A stretch of 64,000 bases of DNA, taken from assembly GCF_001429765.1 (NCBI RefSeq), contig NZ_LMJB01000008.1, positions 352,804 to 416,803 on the forward strand, given 5' to 3'. Source of the stretch: Flavobacterium sp. Root901. GTDB taxonomy: Bacteria; Bacteroidota; Bacteroidia; Flavobacteriales; Flavobacteriaceae. The first letter of the stretch is position 1, and every line of letters begins with the position of its first letter. Under the pieces are notes generated by a model that was not told the DNA's origin, searched no databases, and saw nothing but the letters and a program-made list of their open reading frames with translations. The translations under genes were made by a program, and so were the position numbers. Below, one piece after another: positions 37,111 to 45,711 of the stretch.

Positions 37111-37149
37111 CAAAATTAGTACAGTCGATAACAATTTTTTATATATTTG
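37111..37149. promoter_or_regulatory. divergent umuD / repressor promoter region
   Basis: Two opposite -7 elements are present: TAATTTTG on the minus strand (37118 down to 37111) facing umuD and TATATTTG on the plus strand (37142-37149) facing the repressor gene. They are 23 bases apart, so one repressor bound between them could control both genes. I do not see a clear dyad operator. Confidence 0.5.
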
Positions 37150-37175
37150 CTGTTCCAAATTATAACAAATTTATT

Positions 37176-37949
37176 ATGTCCTTATTTTCAGACAACATCA
37201 GAGCGTTAAGGGTTAAGCATAAAATATCCCAGGAGAAACTGGCTCAAAACCTTAGCATTACAAGAGGAAGATACGTTAAATATGAAGACGGAACTTCAGA
37301 AGCACCTTATGATATTTTAAAGAAAATTGCATTATATTTTCATATGAGTATTGACTTAATATTATCTGTCGATATACGCAAAATTGATGTGCAAAATTTG
37401 ATAAGATTAGAAGGCAACCGACTTATTCTTCCTATTCAGGTGGATAGTTTTGGAGAAAATTTTATTGAAATTGTATCTCAAAAAGCAAAAGCAGGTTATT
37501 TAAACGGATATGCCGATCCAGAGTATATTGAAAGCCTGCAGCAGATCTCGCTTCCGTTTTTAGGTCCTGGAAAACACCGCGGATTTCCGGTTGAAGGAGA
37601 CTCAATGCCGCCGCACGAAGACGGTTCCATTATTATTGGTCGTTATGTCGAAAGGCTGGGAGAGGTTATGGATGGCAAAACCTATATACTGATTACGAAA
37701 AGTGAAGGAATGGTTTATAAACGTCTCAATAAAAATAAAAAGAATGCTTTGGTTTTAGAATCCGACAATAGCTTTTATCCGAATTATGAAGTGAAAGCTT
37801 CTGATATTTTGGAAATTTGGGAATATGAATGCAACATCGGCCGTTCAGACAAAAAACAGGAATTGTCTGAAACCGGAGCAATGAAAGATTTGCTTTTAGA
37901 ATTGAAAAGAGAGGTTAGGGAAATTAAGAATAATACTTCGAATACTTAA
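37176..37949 (+). CDS. LexA-like repressor: XRE HTH plus S24 peptidase
   Basis: The 257 residues begin with an XRE-type helix-turn-helix (about 8-62; KISQEKLAQNLSITRGRYVK) and continue with a LexA/UmuD-type S24 domain with cleavage site Ala106-Gly107 (KAKAGYL), Ser143 in EGDSMPPHEDG and Lys182 in GMVYKRL. It is not LexA itself, whose DNA-binding domain is winged, but resembles phage CI-like repressors. It is divergent from umuDC with a shared promoter region, so it is the obvious candidate for controlling that operon by self-cleavage after damage. The C-terminal 30 residues form a charged helix. Confidence 0.9.
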   Translation: MSLFSDNIRALRVKHKISQEKLAQNLSITRGRYVKYEDGTSEAPYDILKKIALYFHMSIDLILSVDIRKIDVQNLIRLEGNRLILPIQVDSFGENFIEIVSQKAKAGYLNGYADPEYIESLQQISLPFLGPGKHRGFPVEGDSMPPHEDGSIIIGRYVERLGEVMDGKTYILITKSEGMVYKRLNKNKKNALVLESDNSFYPNYEVKASDILEIWEYECNIGRSDKKQELSETGAMKDLLLELKREVREIKNNTSNT

Positions 37950-38128
37950 AAAACAATAGTAGTTACAATGTCAATTTTTCAAAAATTCTGCAGAAACGAT
38001 TCATCTTACTAAATATTGGTCAATCTCAGGTTGTCTGTATTAAGAATCCAATTAAACGGATTGAAATTCGGCTCTGCAAAATTTTTAGAGCTAAGACCTT
38101 TTTTTATACTTTTTTTAAACACTTTCTC

Positions 38129-39847
38129 TTAAACTTTCAATGCAAACCAAAACGTACTTCCCAATCCTAAATTACTTTCTACACCAACAGTTCCGTTTTG
38201 GGCTTCGATAAATTCTTTGCTGATTGCCAGTCCTAATCCCGTTCCTGATTTTGGACTTCCCGGAATCTGGAAATATTTATCAAAAACTTTGTCTTTGTAT
38301 CTCGGGTCAATTCCTTTTCCGGTATCGATAACCTGAAAAACCATTTGGTTGTTTTCTTCTTTTAATTTGATAATAATGGTACTTTTTTCAGAAGAATAAC
38401 GTATTGCGTTTGATAAATAATTAATTAAAACCCAGCCCGTTTTTTCACTGTCGGCTTTTACATGCTGCAGGTTTTCATCGGCATCAATTATTAATTTAAT
38501 TTGTTTTTGGTCGGCCTGAACCTTTACGGCTTCAGCAGCATAATCTGCAATTGCATACGGATCACTTTTCTCAATATTCAGCTGAATGTTTCCAGTCTCT
38601 AACTGTGATAAATTAAGTAATTCTCCTGTAATTTTAAGCAATCTTTGACTGTCATCCTTAATGCTTTCAACAAGCTGTTTCTGGTCGTCATTCATATCGC
38701 CCGTTTTTTCATTTTCAAGTAATTGAAGGCTGAGTTTTATAGAGGCAATTGGCGTTTTTAATTCATGCGAAACTGTGGCTATAAAATTGGTTTTGGCAAA
38801 ATCCAGTTCTTTAAAAAGTGTAATATTTCGCAGAATGATAACATCACCAATATTAATTTCTTTTTCTTCTCCTGTTGGAATTATGGTAATATTCAGGATT
38901 TCTTTTTCAAAATAACTTTCTTTTCCGTGAGCATAAATTTTAAGAGGTTGTTTTTTAGGCGTATCGCTATTTTCTTTTAAAATCAAAGACCGAATGAGAT
39001 CATTGGATAAAGCCAGATCTGAAGTCGATTTTCCAATAACATCTTCCTTTTTAAGACCAATAATTCTAAGGGCTTCATCATTGGCAAACAAAACAATATG
39101 TTTGTTATCTAACCCAATAATAGGATCGTGCATATTATTGATAAGTGTTTCCAGCCGTTTCTTTTCGAAAAAGAGTTTATACAAATTACTGTCATTGTAT
39201 TCCTGAAGTTTCTGCGCCATTGTATTAAATGACTTGGCCAAATCCCCATATTCATTATGATTGGTAAAATGAACACGCTCTGAATAATTTTTATTGGCAA
39301 TTTCCTTAATACTCAGTGTCAATTCCTTAATTGGATTGGCAATATTATTGGGAAGGTTAATTAATAAATTAAAAGCAATCAAAAAGCATAAAGTTCCCAC
39401 AATGGCAATCCATAAATTCGCATTTTCGGCGGTATGTTTAGCAATATCGCTTTTCTGTTTTATGGCATCCAGGTTCAGTTTCATAATAGTAAAAATGTCC
39501 TGTCTGACCTGTGATTTTAAAGTTGCATCAGAACCATTTTTTTCTAAAAGGGCAAAACTTTTTTCCAGACTTGCAGTTGCTTCTTTTTCTCCGGGTTCTG
39601 TAACATTCTGCGTTTGTTTTTCAAGATATTCCTTAAAAATATGAATTTTACTATCTGTCCCTGCCTTAATTTCATCCAGAGATAAAATCATATTTCTGGA
39701 ATATTCCAGCGTATTATAATTTGCTTTCAGAATATTCTCTGTGTCTGCTTTTATCAAAAAAACAGAATATCCGCTAACTAACGAAAGTATAATGATCATT
39801 AAAAATAATAATCCGACACCCAGGTTTAATTTGGTTTTAATTCTCAT
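38129..39847 (-). CDS. HAMP-PAS histidine kinase of the kdp cluster
   Basis: The 572-residue kinase has membrane segments at about 8-32 and 145-164 flanking a periplasmic four-helix-like sensor, a HAMP domain (165-218), a PAS domain (about 228-345), HisKA with His361 in ATVSHELKTPI and a HATPase end (DTGKGID, GTGLGLAISKEF). It follows the KdpD-sensor gene by 91 bases and appears to supply the kinase half that this KdpD lacks. It lacks the KdpD four-helix membrane domain. It is the last gene of the kdp unit. Confidence 0.88.
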   Translation of the reverse strand: MRIKTKLNLGVGLLFLMIIILSLVSGYSVFLIKADTENILKANYNTLEYSRNMILSLDEIKAGTDSKIHIFKEYLEKQTQNVTEPGEKEATASLEKSFALLEKNGSDATLKSQVRQDIFTIMKLNLDAIKQKSDIAKHTAENANLWIAIVGTLCFLIAFNLLINLPNNIANPIKELTLSIKEIANKNYSERVHFTNHNEYGDLAKSFNTMAQKLQEYNDSNLYKLFFEKKRLETLINNMHDPIIGLDNKHIVLFANDEALRIIGLKKEDVIGKSTSDLALSNDLIRSLILKENSDTPKKQPLKIYAHGKESYFEKEILNITIIPTGEEKEINIGDVIILRNITLFKELDFAKTNFIATVSHELKTPIASIKLSLQLLENEKTGDMNDDQKQLVESIKDDSQRLLKITGELLNLSQLETGNIQLNIEKSDPYAIADYAAEAVKVQADQKQIKLIIDADENLQHVKADSEKTGWVLINYLSNAIRYSSEKSTIIIKLKEENNQMVFQVIDTGKGIDPRYKDKVFDKYFQIPGSPKSGTGLGLAISKEFIEAQNGTVGVESNLGLGSTFWFALKV

Positions 39848-39850
39848 AAA

Positions 39851-39874
39851 GTCATTGCGAGGAACGAAGCAATC
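39851..39874 (+). repeat. short dispersed repeat (GTCATTGCGAGGAACGAAGC)
   Basis: The same 24-base word, continuing AATC, also occurs at 42344-42367 before the porin gene. Both copies sit directly upstream of a start codon in the minus-strand kdp cluster. This word is a common intergenic repeat in many genomes. Confidence 0.6.
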
Positions 39875-39938
39875 TCATCCTCTAAATTTAATTGTTGTTT
39901 GCAAATGAACATTTTACATCTCACATAATCATCTCCCA

Positions 39939-41066
39939 TTAAGAGAGAATTACAAGATCAACATTTGATAAAGAAAGTTTGTTTAGCAAACGTCTAAAAA
40001 TTGTTGTAGACAAAATTACTTTAAATAAATTCAAATGCGGTTTTCCGATGCATACAGTTGTAATTTGTTTTTTTTCGGCCGTAATCAAAATGGCATCGGC
40101 AATATTTTTATTTTCCAGTTTAATTACTTCTGCGCCCAGTTCTACAGCAAGTTTAAAATTATTAATTAAATGTCTTTGTTTGTCCAAAGCAATTTTTGTG
40201 CTGCTTTCCTGCGGGGTTTCTACATACAAGACATACCAGGATCCATTGTAATAACTTGCTAAACGAGCCGCTTTTCTAATTACAATTTTAGCCGTTTTGT
40301 CATTACTGCTAATGCAGGCCAAAAGTTTTTCATGCCGCAGAGCATGGAGATTGGGAACCTCATTTTCTACTTTTCGAACAACCTGACTTGCCACTTCTTT
40401 CAAAGCCAGTTCACGAAGTTGTAAAATTTGTTCCGATTTAAAAAAATTGGCTAAAGCCGTCTGAATTTTATCCGGAGTATAAATTTTCCCTTCCTTCAAA
40501 CGCGCAATCAAATCTTCTGAGGTCAAATCGATATTGACTACTTCATCTGCCAGTCGCAGGACATTATCAGGAATGCGTTCCTGAACATCAATATTGGTAA
40601 TACGTTTTACGTCTTCATTCAGACTCTCAATATGCTGAATATTTACAGCCGAAATTACATTAATTCCAGCTTCAAGAATTTCTAAAACATCCTGCCAGCG
40701 TTTTTCATTTTTACTCCCTTCTACATTTGTATGTGCCAATTCATCTACAATAACCACTTCGGGTCTAAGGTTAATTATGGCCTGAACATCCAGTTCTTCC
40801 AGTAATTTTCCTTTGTAAAAAATTGTCCTTCTCGGAATTACAGGCAAACCTTCTAAAAGTTCATGCGTTTCTTTTCGCATGTGTGTTTCGATGTAGCCAA
40901 TTTTTACATCAATTCCGTTTTTTAATAACGAATGCGCTTCCTGAAGCATACGAAAAGTTTTGCCCACACCGGCACTCATTCCAATGTAGATTTTGAATTT
41001 TCCCTTTCTTGATTTCTGAATTAAATCAAGAAAATGCTGTGCATTATTTTCGTTTTCGTTTTTCAT
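39939..41066 (-). CDS. kdpD: KdpD sensor half (KdpD domain plus universal-stress domain)
   Basis: The 375 residues contain the N-terminal KdpD ATP-binding domain with Walker A GMSAGVGKT (29-37) and VDELAHTN (107-114), the KdpD core up to about 215, and a UspA-like domain (about 245-370). The kinase and membrane parts of full-length KdpD are absent. This is a known split in Bacteroidota rather than a truncation, because the end is clean and a separate kinase gene follows. It senses potassium or turgor status and would pass this to the kinase at 38129. Confidence 0.9.
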   Translation of the reverse strand: MKNENENNAQHFLDLIQKSRKGKFKIYIGMSAGVGKTFRMLQEAHSLLKNGIDVKIGYIETHMRKETHELLEGLPVIPRRTIFYKGKLLEELDVQAIINLRPEVVIVDELAHTNVEGSKNEKRWQDVLEILEAGINVISAVNIQHIESLNEDVKRITNIDVQERIPDNVLRLADEVVNIDLTSEDLIARLKEGKIYTPDKIQTALANFFKSEQILQLRELALKEVASQVVRKVENEVPNLHALRHEKLLACISSNDKTAKIVIRKAARLASYYNGSWYVLYVETPQESSTKIALDKQRHLINNFKLAVELGAEVIKLENKNIADAILITAEKKQITTVCIGKPHLNLFKVILSTTIFRRLLNKLSLSNVDLVILS

Positions 41067-41121
41067 ATTTTTGTCACAAAGACGTTATTTTTTTGCCGAA
41101 GATTTGACAGATTAAGAAGTT

Positions 41122-41212
41122 TTTTTTGCCACGAATTACACCAATTCACTAATTATTTTTGCCTGTTTTTTAAATAAAAATTCGAGAAATTGGTGTAATT
41201 CGTGGCAAAAAA
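41122..41212. repeat. long inverted repeat element R2, copy 1
   Basis: Perfect 25-base arms, TTTTTTGCCACGAATTACAC then CAATT at 41122-41146 and the complement at 41188-41212, enclose a 41-base loop. A looser outer copy of the same motif (CAGATTA ... TAATCTGTGGCTAAA) flanks it. A second element of the same design lies at 56669-56774. Confidence 0.75.
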
Positions 41213-41264
41213 TCCACATCAAAAAAATCCTTTCAATCTGTGTAATCTGTGGCTAAATATCCTT

Positions 41265-42341
41265 TTAGAAACTAATCGCTAAAGACGTTGTTAAAAATGT
41301 ATTCGAGTCTGTAGGCGCATTGTCTTTTGTAAAAATTTCATCTTTGCTAGAAAGGTTTCTTGCTTCAATTCTAAACATAACATTATCAGTAACCAGATAA
41401 TCAAAATTAGCTGAAAATCCGTAAGTTTTAAAACCGTTTGGCGTTTCTGTCGCGATAATTACACCTTTTTCATCACTATAATATTCACCGCGCGCCGCAA
41501 GCTGGATTTTATCTGTTGGTTTGTATTGCAAAATTAAGATTGGAGAAAACCAGGTATCATATTTATTACTGTCTTTAGCCGATTGCTGAGAACCTATATC
41601 AAAACCAGCGGTTATATTTGTTTTTTCGCTAATCTTAAATTGCCCGTAAAAATCATTAAAATAACGCCATTTTTTGTCCACATCCGGCTGCTCATTTCCA
41701 ACATACGTACTCCAGTTCAAAACAACCCGATCAGATGGTTTGTATGTTACCTGGGTTCCAAAAGCCGGAGTCTGATTACCTTCCACTTTCTCAATTCTCT
41801 GCCAGCCGTTTAAGTACATTCCCGCCAAATACCATGCTCCGGATTCTGATGTGTAACCAATCTTAACTCCCGCTTCATAATAAGGAGAATTCTCAGCCAG
41901 AATACTTCTGGTTAAAGTCTGGCAGTCTTTTCCAATTGCACTTTCAAAACCAATATGTGAAGGCATAATTCCGGCGTCAATCCATAAATTATGGTTTTTC
42001 GAAATCTTCACACCAACATTTGCTTCATAAACATTCTTCAATAAACCCTGTTCGGCAGACATATTATACTCGGCATAAGTTCCGGCCATTAAGGCAAAAT
42101 TCCCGCGGATATTTTCTTTCGAATAATTCACTTTTGCCATCCCTAAATTAAGGTTTACTTCATTGCTTTTATTATAGCTGTAAAAAAAGTTTGGACGCGT
42201 ATGATTTTCCGGTTTTCCAAAATCATAACTATAATAAACATCAGCATAACCTGAAAATGTAAGCGGACTTTTTAATTCTTCTTGTGCGTGTAAATTGCTG
42301 AAACCAAAAGCGATTAAAGCAGTAAATATTATTTTTTTCAT
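41265..42341 (-). CDS. outer-membrane porin-like beta barrel
   Basis: The 358-residue protein has a signal peptide (cut after FSNLHA) and an amphipathic beta-strand pattern ending in Phe (TTSLAISF), as in outer-membrane barrels. Motifs such as LTFSGYADVYYSYDF and GIMPSHIGFESAIGKDCQTL match my memory of the putative porins of Bacteroidota (BBP2-type). It is inserted between kdpC and kdpD in the same direction, so it may supply an outer-membrane path for potassium under Kdp-inducing conditions. That role is inference. Confidence 0.85.
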   Translation of the reverse strand: MKKIIFTALIAFGFSNLHAQEELKSPLTFSGYADVYYSYDFGKPENHTRPNFFYSYNKSNEVNLNLGMAKVNYSKENIRGNFALMAGTYAEYNMSAEQGLLKNVYEANVGVKISKNHNLWIDAGIMPSHIGFESAIGKDCQTLTRSILAENSPYYEAGVKIGYTSESGAWYLAGMYLNGWQRIEKVEGNQTPAFGTQVTYKPSDRVVLNWSTYVGNEQPDVDKKWRYFNDFYGQFKISEKTNITAGFDIGSQQSAKDSNKYDTWFSPILILQYKPTDKIQLAARGEYYSDEKGVIIATETPNGFKTYGFSANFDYLVTDNVMFRIEARNLSSKDEIFTKDNAPTDSNTFLTTSLAISF

Positions 42342-42343
42342 AT

Positions 42344-42367
42344 GTCATTGCGAGGAACGAAGCAATC
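42344..42367 (+). repeat. short dispersed repeat, second copy
   Basis: Identical to the 24-base word at 39851-39874. Here it lies two bases upstream of the porin start codon on the opposite strand. Confidence 0.6.
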
Positions 42368-42403
42368 GTCCTCTAATTAAATTAAATATTAAGTAGATTT
42401 TTT

Positions 42404-42483
42404 AGGAGCTAATCCCGCTATCCGTTTCAATCTTTTGGGCGGAACCCCCGCCCCAAAGGATTTCCACTACTATCGGGGCTAGG
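42404..42483 (-). repeat. structured repeat family R1, copy B
   Basis: On the minus strand TAGCCCCGATAGTAGTGG, AAATCCTTT, a GC-rich apical stem-loop (GGGGCGGGGG-TT-CCGCCC), AAAAGATTG and AAACGGATAGCGGGATTAGC make up the copy. The apical stem has one mismatch. It lies between kdpC and the porin gene, co-directional with both. Compared with copy C the stem has changed from AT-rich to GC-rich while keeping its pairing, which argues for selection on structure. Confidence 0.6.
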
Positions 42484-42512
42484 ACATTCGGGGTAAAAAG
42501 GTATTTTCATTT

Positions 42513-42539
42513 CCTGCAGGGTTTTCAAAACCTTGCAGG
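42513..42539. repeat. palindrome family R3, copy 1
   Basis: CCTGCAGGGTTTT and AAAACCTTGCAGG form an almost perfect inverted repeat with one mismatch. Related palindromes occur at 42630-42659 and 63279-63311. Confidence 0.55.
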
Positions 42540-42629
42540 TATTATTTAAAATCGAGTTTTGATTTCAATTTCGTTTGTTTTTCATTTCGACGTAAGGAGA
42601 AATGACAAAAATAGGTGTAAAGCTTCGTC

Positions 42630-42659
42630 AACCTGACAGGTTTTAAAACCTGTCAGGTT
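42630..42659. repeat. palindrome family R3, copy 2
   Basis: AACCTGACAGGTTTT and AAAACCTGTCAGGTT form a perfect 30-base palindrome just downstream of kdpC. It is A/T-flanked and could also act as the kdpC terminator. Confidence 0.65.
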
Positions 42660-42668
42660 TAAAACGTA

Positions 42669-43220
42669 TTACTTTAACTGATCCAAAGCAATATTCAATT
42701 CCAAAACATTAACTGTCTCAGGACCAACAACAGCAGAATTAATTTTAGATTCTACCAAAGCTTTTACTTTAGTTTCGTCTAATTTTCTTTCTTTAGCCAC
42801 ACGTTTTACCTGAATCAAAGCACCCTGAGGAGAAATATTCGGATCTAAACCACTTCCGGAAGCTGTAACCATATCAGATGGAATTTCGCTTTTTTTCAAA
42901 TAAGGATGAACTACTAAAAAAGTGTCAATTCTTTTTTGGACTAAAGCCAGATATTCTGCATTGCTTGGACCTTTATTGCTTCCGGCACTTCCGGCAGCGT
43001 TGTAATCAACAGCCGAAGGTCTTCCCCAGAAATAATTAGATTTATCGAATTTTTGACCAATTTTTTGATAACCAACAACTTTTCCGTTAACAGAAATCGT
43101 TTCTCCTTTTCCCTGATTTGGAGCAATTTGTGCAATTCCGTAAATCGCTAGTGGATAAATAACCGCAAAAAGAACTAAAGTAACTGCGGTAAGTTTTAGT
43201 ATAGAAAATATATTTTTCAT
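42669..43220 (-). CDS. kdpC: potassium-transporting ATPase subunit C
   Basis: KdpC is a single-pass membrane subunit that stabilises the KdpFABC pump. The 183 residues have one N-terminal membrane helix (about 8-30; LTAVTLVLFAVIYPLAIYGI), the conserved NYFWGRPSAVDYN and the DPNISPQGALIQVKRVAK segment (ASGSGLDPNIS). It lies 161 bases after kdpB, with repeat-like sequence in the gap. Confidence 0.95.
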   Translation of the reverse strand: MKNIFSILKLTAVTLVLFAVIYPLAIYGIAQIAPNQGKGETISVNGKVVGYQKIGQKFDKSNYFWGRPSAVDYNAAGSAGSNKGPSNAEYLALVQKRIDTFLVVHPYLKKSEIPSDMVTASGSGLDPNISPQGALIQVKRVAKERKLDETKVKALVESKINSAVVGPETVNVLELNIALDQLK

Positions 43221-43228
43221 TTTGTTTA

Positions 43229-43380
43229 AGATTCTAGGGACTAAGCTGCTAAGATTCTAAGTTTTCTCTTCAGAACTTAGCAATTCAGAACCGATGTTTT
43301 TTATTAAGTTTTTGATAGATTCTTGCTTTTGCGATTCTAAGAGAAAACCTTAGTTCCTTAGAATCTCAGCACCTTAGAAC
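43229..43380. repeat. imperfect inverted repeat in the kdpB-kdpC gap
   Basis: Words of the type GATTCTAAG, TTCTCTT and CTTAG occur on one side and their complements (AAGAGAA, CTTAGAATC) on the other, giving a loose inverted repeat that fills almost the whole 161-base gap. Confidence 0.4.
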
Positions 43381-43381
43381 C

Positions 43382-45439
43382 TTAAATAAAGACAGCTACA
43401 ATTAAATCGATTAGTTTAATTCCGATAAAAGGGACAATTAGTCCGCCAAGACCGTAAATCAAAAGGTTTCGTTTTAAAATGGCACTTGCTCCAATTGGTC
43501 GGTAATCAACACCTTTCAGCGCAAGCGGAATCAAAATTGGAATGATAATCGCATTAAAAATTACAGCCGATAAAATAGCACTTTCCGGACTATGTAAATG
43601 CATGATATTTAAACCTTGCAGTGCCGGAATTGCGGTTATGAAAAGTGCCGGAACAATTGCAAAATATTTAGCAACGTCATTAGCGATAGAGAATGTGGTC
43701 AACGTTCCGCGAGTCATTAAAAGTTGTTTTCCAATTTCAACAATCTCAATTAATTTCGTTGGGTCGTTGTCAAGATCGACCATGTTTCCGGCTTCTTTTG
43801 CTGCCTGAGTTCCGCTGTTCATGGCAACACCCACATTGGCTTGAGCAAGAGCAGGAGCGTCGTTTGTTCCGTCACCCATCATAGCAACCAAACGGCCTTC
43901 GGCTTGTTCTTTTCGAATGTAATTCATTTTATCTTCAGGTTTCGCTTCGGCGATAAAATCATCGACACCGGCTGCTTCCGCAATAAATTTTGCCGTAAGC
44001 GGATTATCACCCGTAACCATAACCGTTTTGATTCCCATTCTGCGTAAGCGCTCAAAACGTTCTTTCATTCCGGTTTTTATAATATCCTGAAGTTCGATAA
44101 CACCCTGAACGATATTGTCTTTAATAACCACCAGCGGAGTTCCTCCGTTGGATGAAATCGTAATTACTTGCTGTGCAGTATCTTCAGGAAAAATGTTTCC
44201 GGCTTGTTCTGCAATTTTTTTAGCAGCATCCTGAGCACCTTTTCTAATATTAGTTCCGTCTTTTAATACTACGCCGGAAGTTCTCGTTTCAGCAGTAAAT
44301 TTGATGGTATGCAAAATATTATCTGTAAAAAGTGAAACATCTTCCTGCATTTTGCCATTTAAATTGATCGTTTTGCTCAATTCAATAATACTTTTTCCTT
44401 CGGGTGTATCATCTGCGAGTGAACTCAATACGGCAGATTTGATAAAATCATCCAGAGAAATTCCTTTTGTCGGATAGAAGTTTGTCGCTTTTCGATTTCC
44501 AATTGTGATTGTTCCGGTTTTATCCAAAAGCAGAACATCAATATCGCCTGCAGTTTCAACCGCTTTACCAGATTTTGTAATTACATTAGCTCGTAAAGCC
44601 CTGTCCATTCCGGCAATACCAATTGCAGAAAGCAGACCGCCAATTGTAGTTGGAATTAAACATACAAACAAAGCGATAAAAGCAGCAATTGTAATGGGCG
44701 CATTGGCATAATCCGCAAACGGTTTTAGTGTAACGCACACAATGACAAAAATTAATGTAAAGGCGGCTAATAAAATAGTTAATGCGATTTCGTTTGGTGT
44801 TTTCTGACGGCTTGCACCTTCAACCAAAGCGATCATTTTATCCAGAAAACTTTCGCCGGGTTCAGAAGTTACTTTTACTTTGATTTTATCAGATAAGACT
44901 TTTGTTCCTCCGGTAACGGAAGATTTATCTCCGCCTGCCTCGCGAATTACAGGAGCACTTTCTCCGGTAATGGCACTTTCGTCTATAGTGGCTAGGCCTT
45001 CGATAATTTCACCATCGGCGGCAATTAAATCGCCGGCTTCGCAGATAAAAATATCATCTTTTTTTAATGCAGAAGAACTGATATTTTTGATTTCTCCGTT
45101 AGGCAAAATTTGTCTTGCAGGAGTTTCTTCTCTTGTTTTTCGCAAACTGTCAGCTTGTGCTTTTCCTCTTGCTTCGGCAATAGCCTCGGCGAAATTGGCA
45201 AATAAAAGTGTTGCCAGTAAAATTAAAAATACGATTAGGTTATAAGTAAAACTTCCCTGATCATGTGCTCCCATTAATATTGAAATGCAGACGGCAAACA
45301 TAATTGCGGTCCCAATTTCTACGGTAAACATTACCGGATTTTTGATCATTATTTTTGGGTTCAGCTTAACAAAAGACTGCAGTAAAGCTTGTTTTACCTG
45401 CTGGCTTTCAAATAATGATGTGGATTTATTAGTTGTCAT
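43382..45439 (-). CDS. kdpB: potassium-transporting P-type ATPase subunit B
   Basis: KdpB is the catalytic P-type ATPase subunit of the high-affinity potassium pump. The 685 residues match the family. The phosphorylation site is Asp306 in LLLDKTGTITIGN, the TGES loop lies at about 158-161, and the GDGTNDAPALAQANVG hinge is intact. Conserved membrane segments flank these. The gap to kdpA is 272 bases, far longer than the usual few bases, and contains an inverted repeat. Confidence 0.97.
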   Translation of the reverse strand: MTTNKSTSLFESQQVKQALLQSFVKLNPKIMIKNPVMFTVEIGTAIMFAVCISILMGAHDQGSFTYNLIVFLILLATLLFANFAEAIAEARGKAQADSLRKTREETPARQILPNGEIKNISSSALKKDDIFICEAGDLIAADGEIIEGLATIDESAITGESAPVIREAGGDKSSVTGGTKVLSDKIKVKVTSEPGESFLDKMIALVEGASRQKTPNEIALTILLAAFTLIFVIVCVTLKPFADYANAPITIAAFIALFVCLIPTTIGGLLSAIGIAGMDRALRANVITKSGKAVETAGDIDVLLLDKTGTITIGNRKATNFYPTKGISLDDFIKSAVLSSLADDTPEGKSIIELSKTINLNGKMQEDVSLFTDNILHTIKFTAETRTSGVVLKDGTNIRKGAQDAAKKIAEQAGNIFPEDTAQQVITISSNGGTPLVVIKDNIVQGVIELQDIIKTGMKERFERLRRMGIKTVMVTGDNPLTAKFIAEAAGVDDFIAEAKPEDKMNYIRKEQAEGRLVAMMGDGTNDAPALAQANVGVAMNSGTQAAKEAGNMVDLDNDPTKLIEIVEIGKQLLMTRGTLTTFSIANDVAKYFAIVPALFITAIPALQGLNIMHLHSPESAILSAVIFNAIIIPILIPLALKGVDYRPIGASAILKRNLLIYGLGGLIVPFIGIKLIDLIVAVFI

Positions 45440-45505
45440 TTTCTTTTAAAAAGTTAAATGTTATTTGTTAAATGTTGTGCCCTAAAAAACACATAGATTA
45501 TAAAA

Positions 45506-45595
45506 CATAGCTCGTGGTTTCAACCACTGGGACGCAACGTATATCACAATCTTTGTCCTGTAATTCGTTTCCCGTGGTTGAAACCACGGGCTATA
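45506..45595. repeat. inverted repeat in the kdpA-kdpB gap
   Basis: ATAGCTCGTGGTTTCAACCA and its partner arm (GTGGTTGAAACCACGGGCTAT) lie about 30 bases apart. The short core CGTGGTTTCAACCAC is itself nearly palindromic. Confidence 0.6.
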
Positions 45596-45711
45596 TTGAA
45601 ATACGAATAGTAAAATCGTTATTCTAACTATGTGTAAAAACGAGTTTTCTTTTTATTCTTTTTTATTGATTTAGATTCTATGTTTCTATGTGTTTAAAAT
45701 ATCCAGCATTT

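Noticed and set aside
32453..37949. DNA-repair block as a prophage or integrative element
   Set aside because: No integrase, attachment repeats, structural genes or tRNA border was seen, and base composition matches the flanks.
39939..41066. KdpD gene as a truncated pseudogene
   Set aside because: The end is clean, both ATP-binding and Usp domains are complete, and a separate kinase follows; this split form is normal in Bacteroidota.
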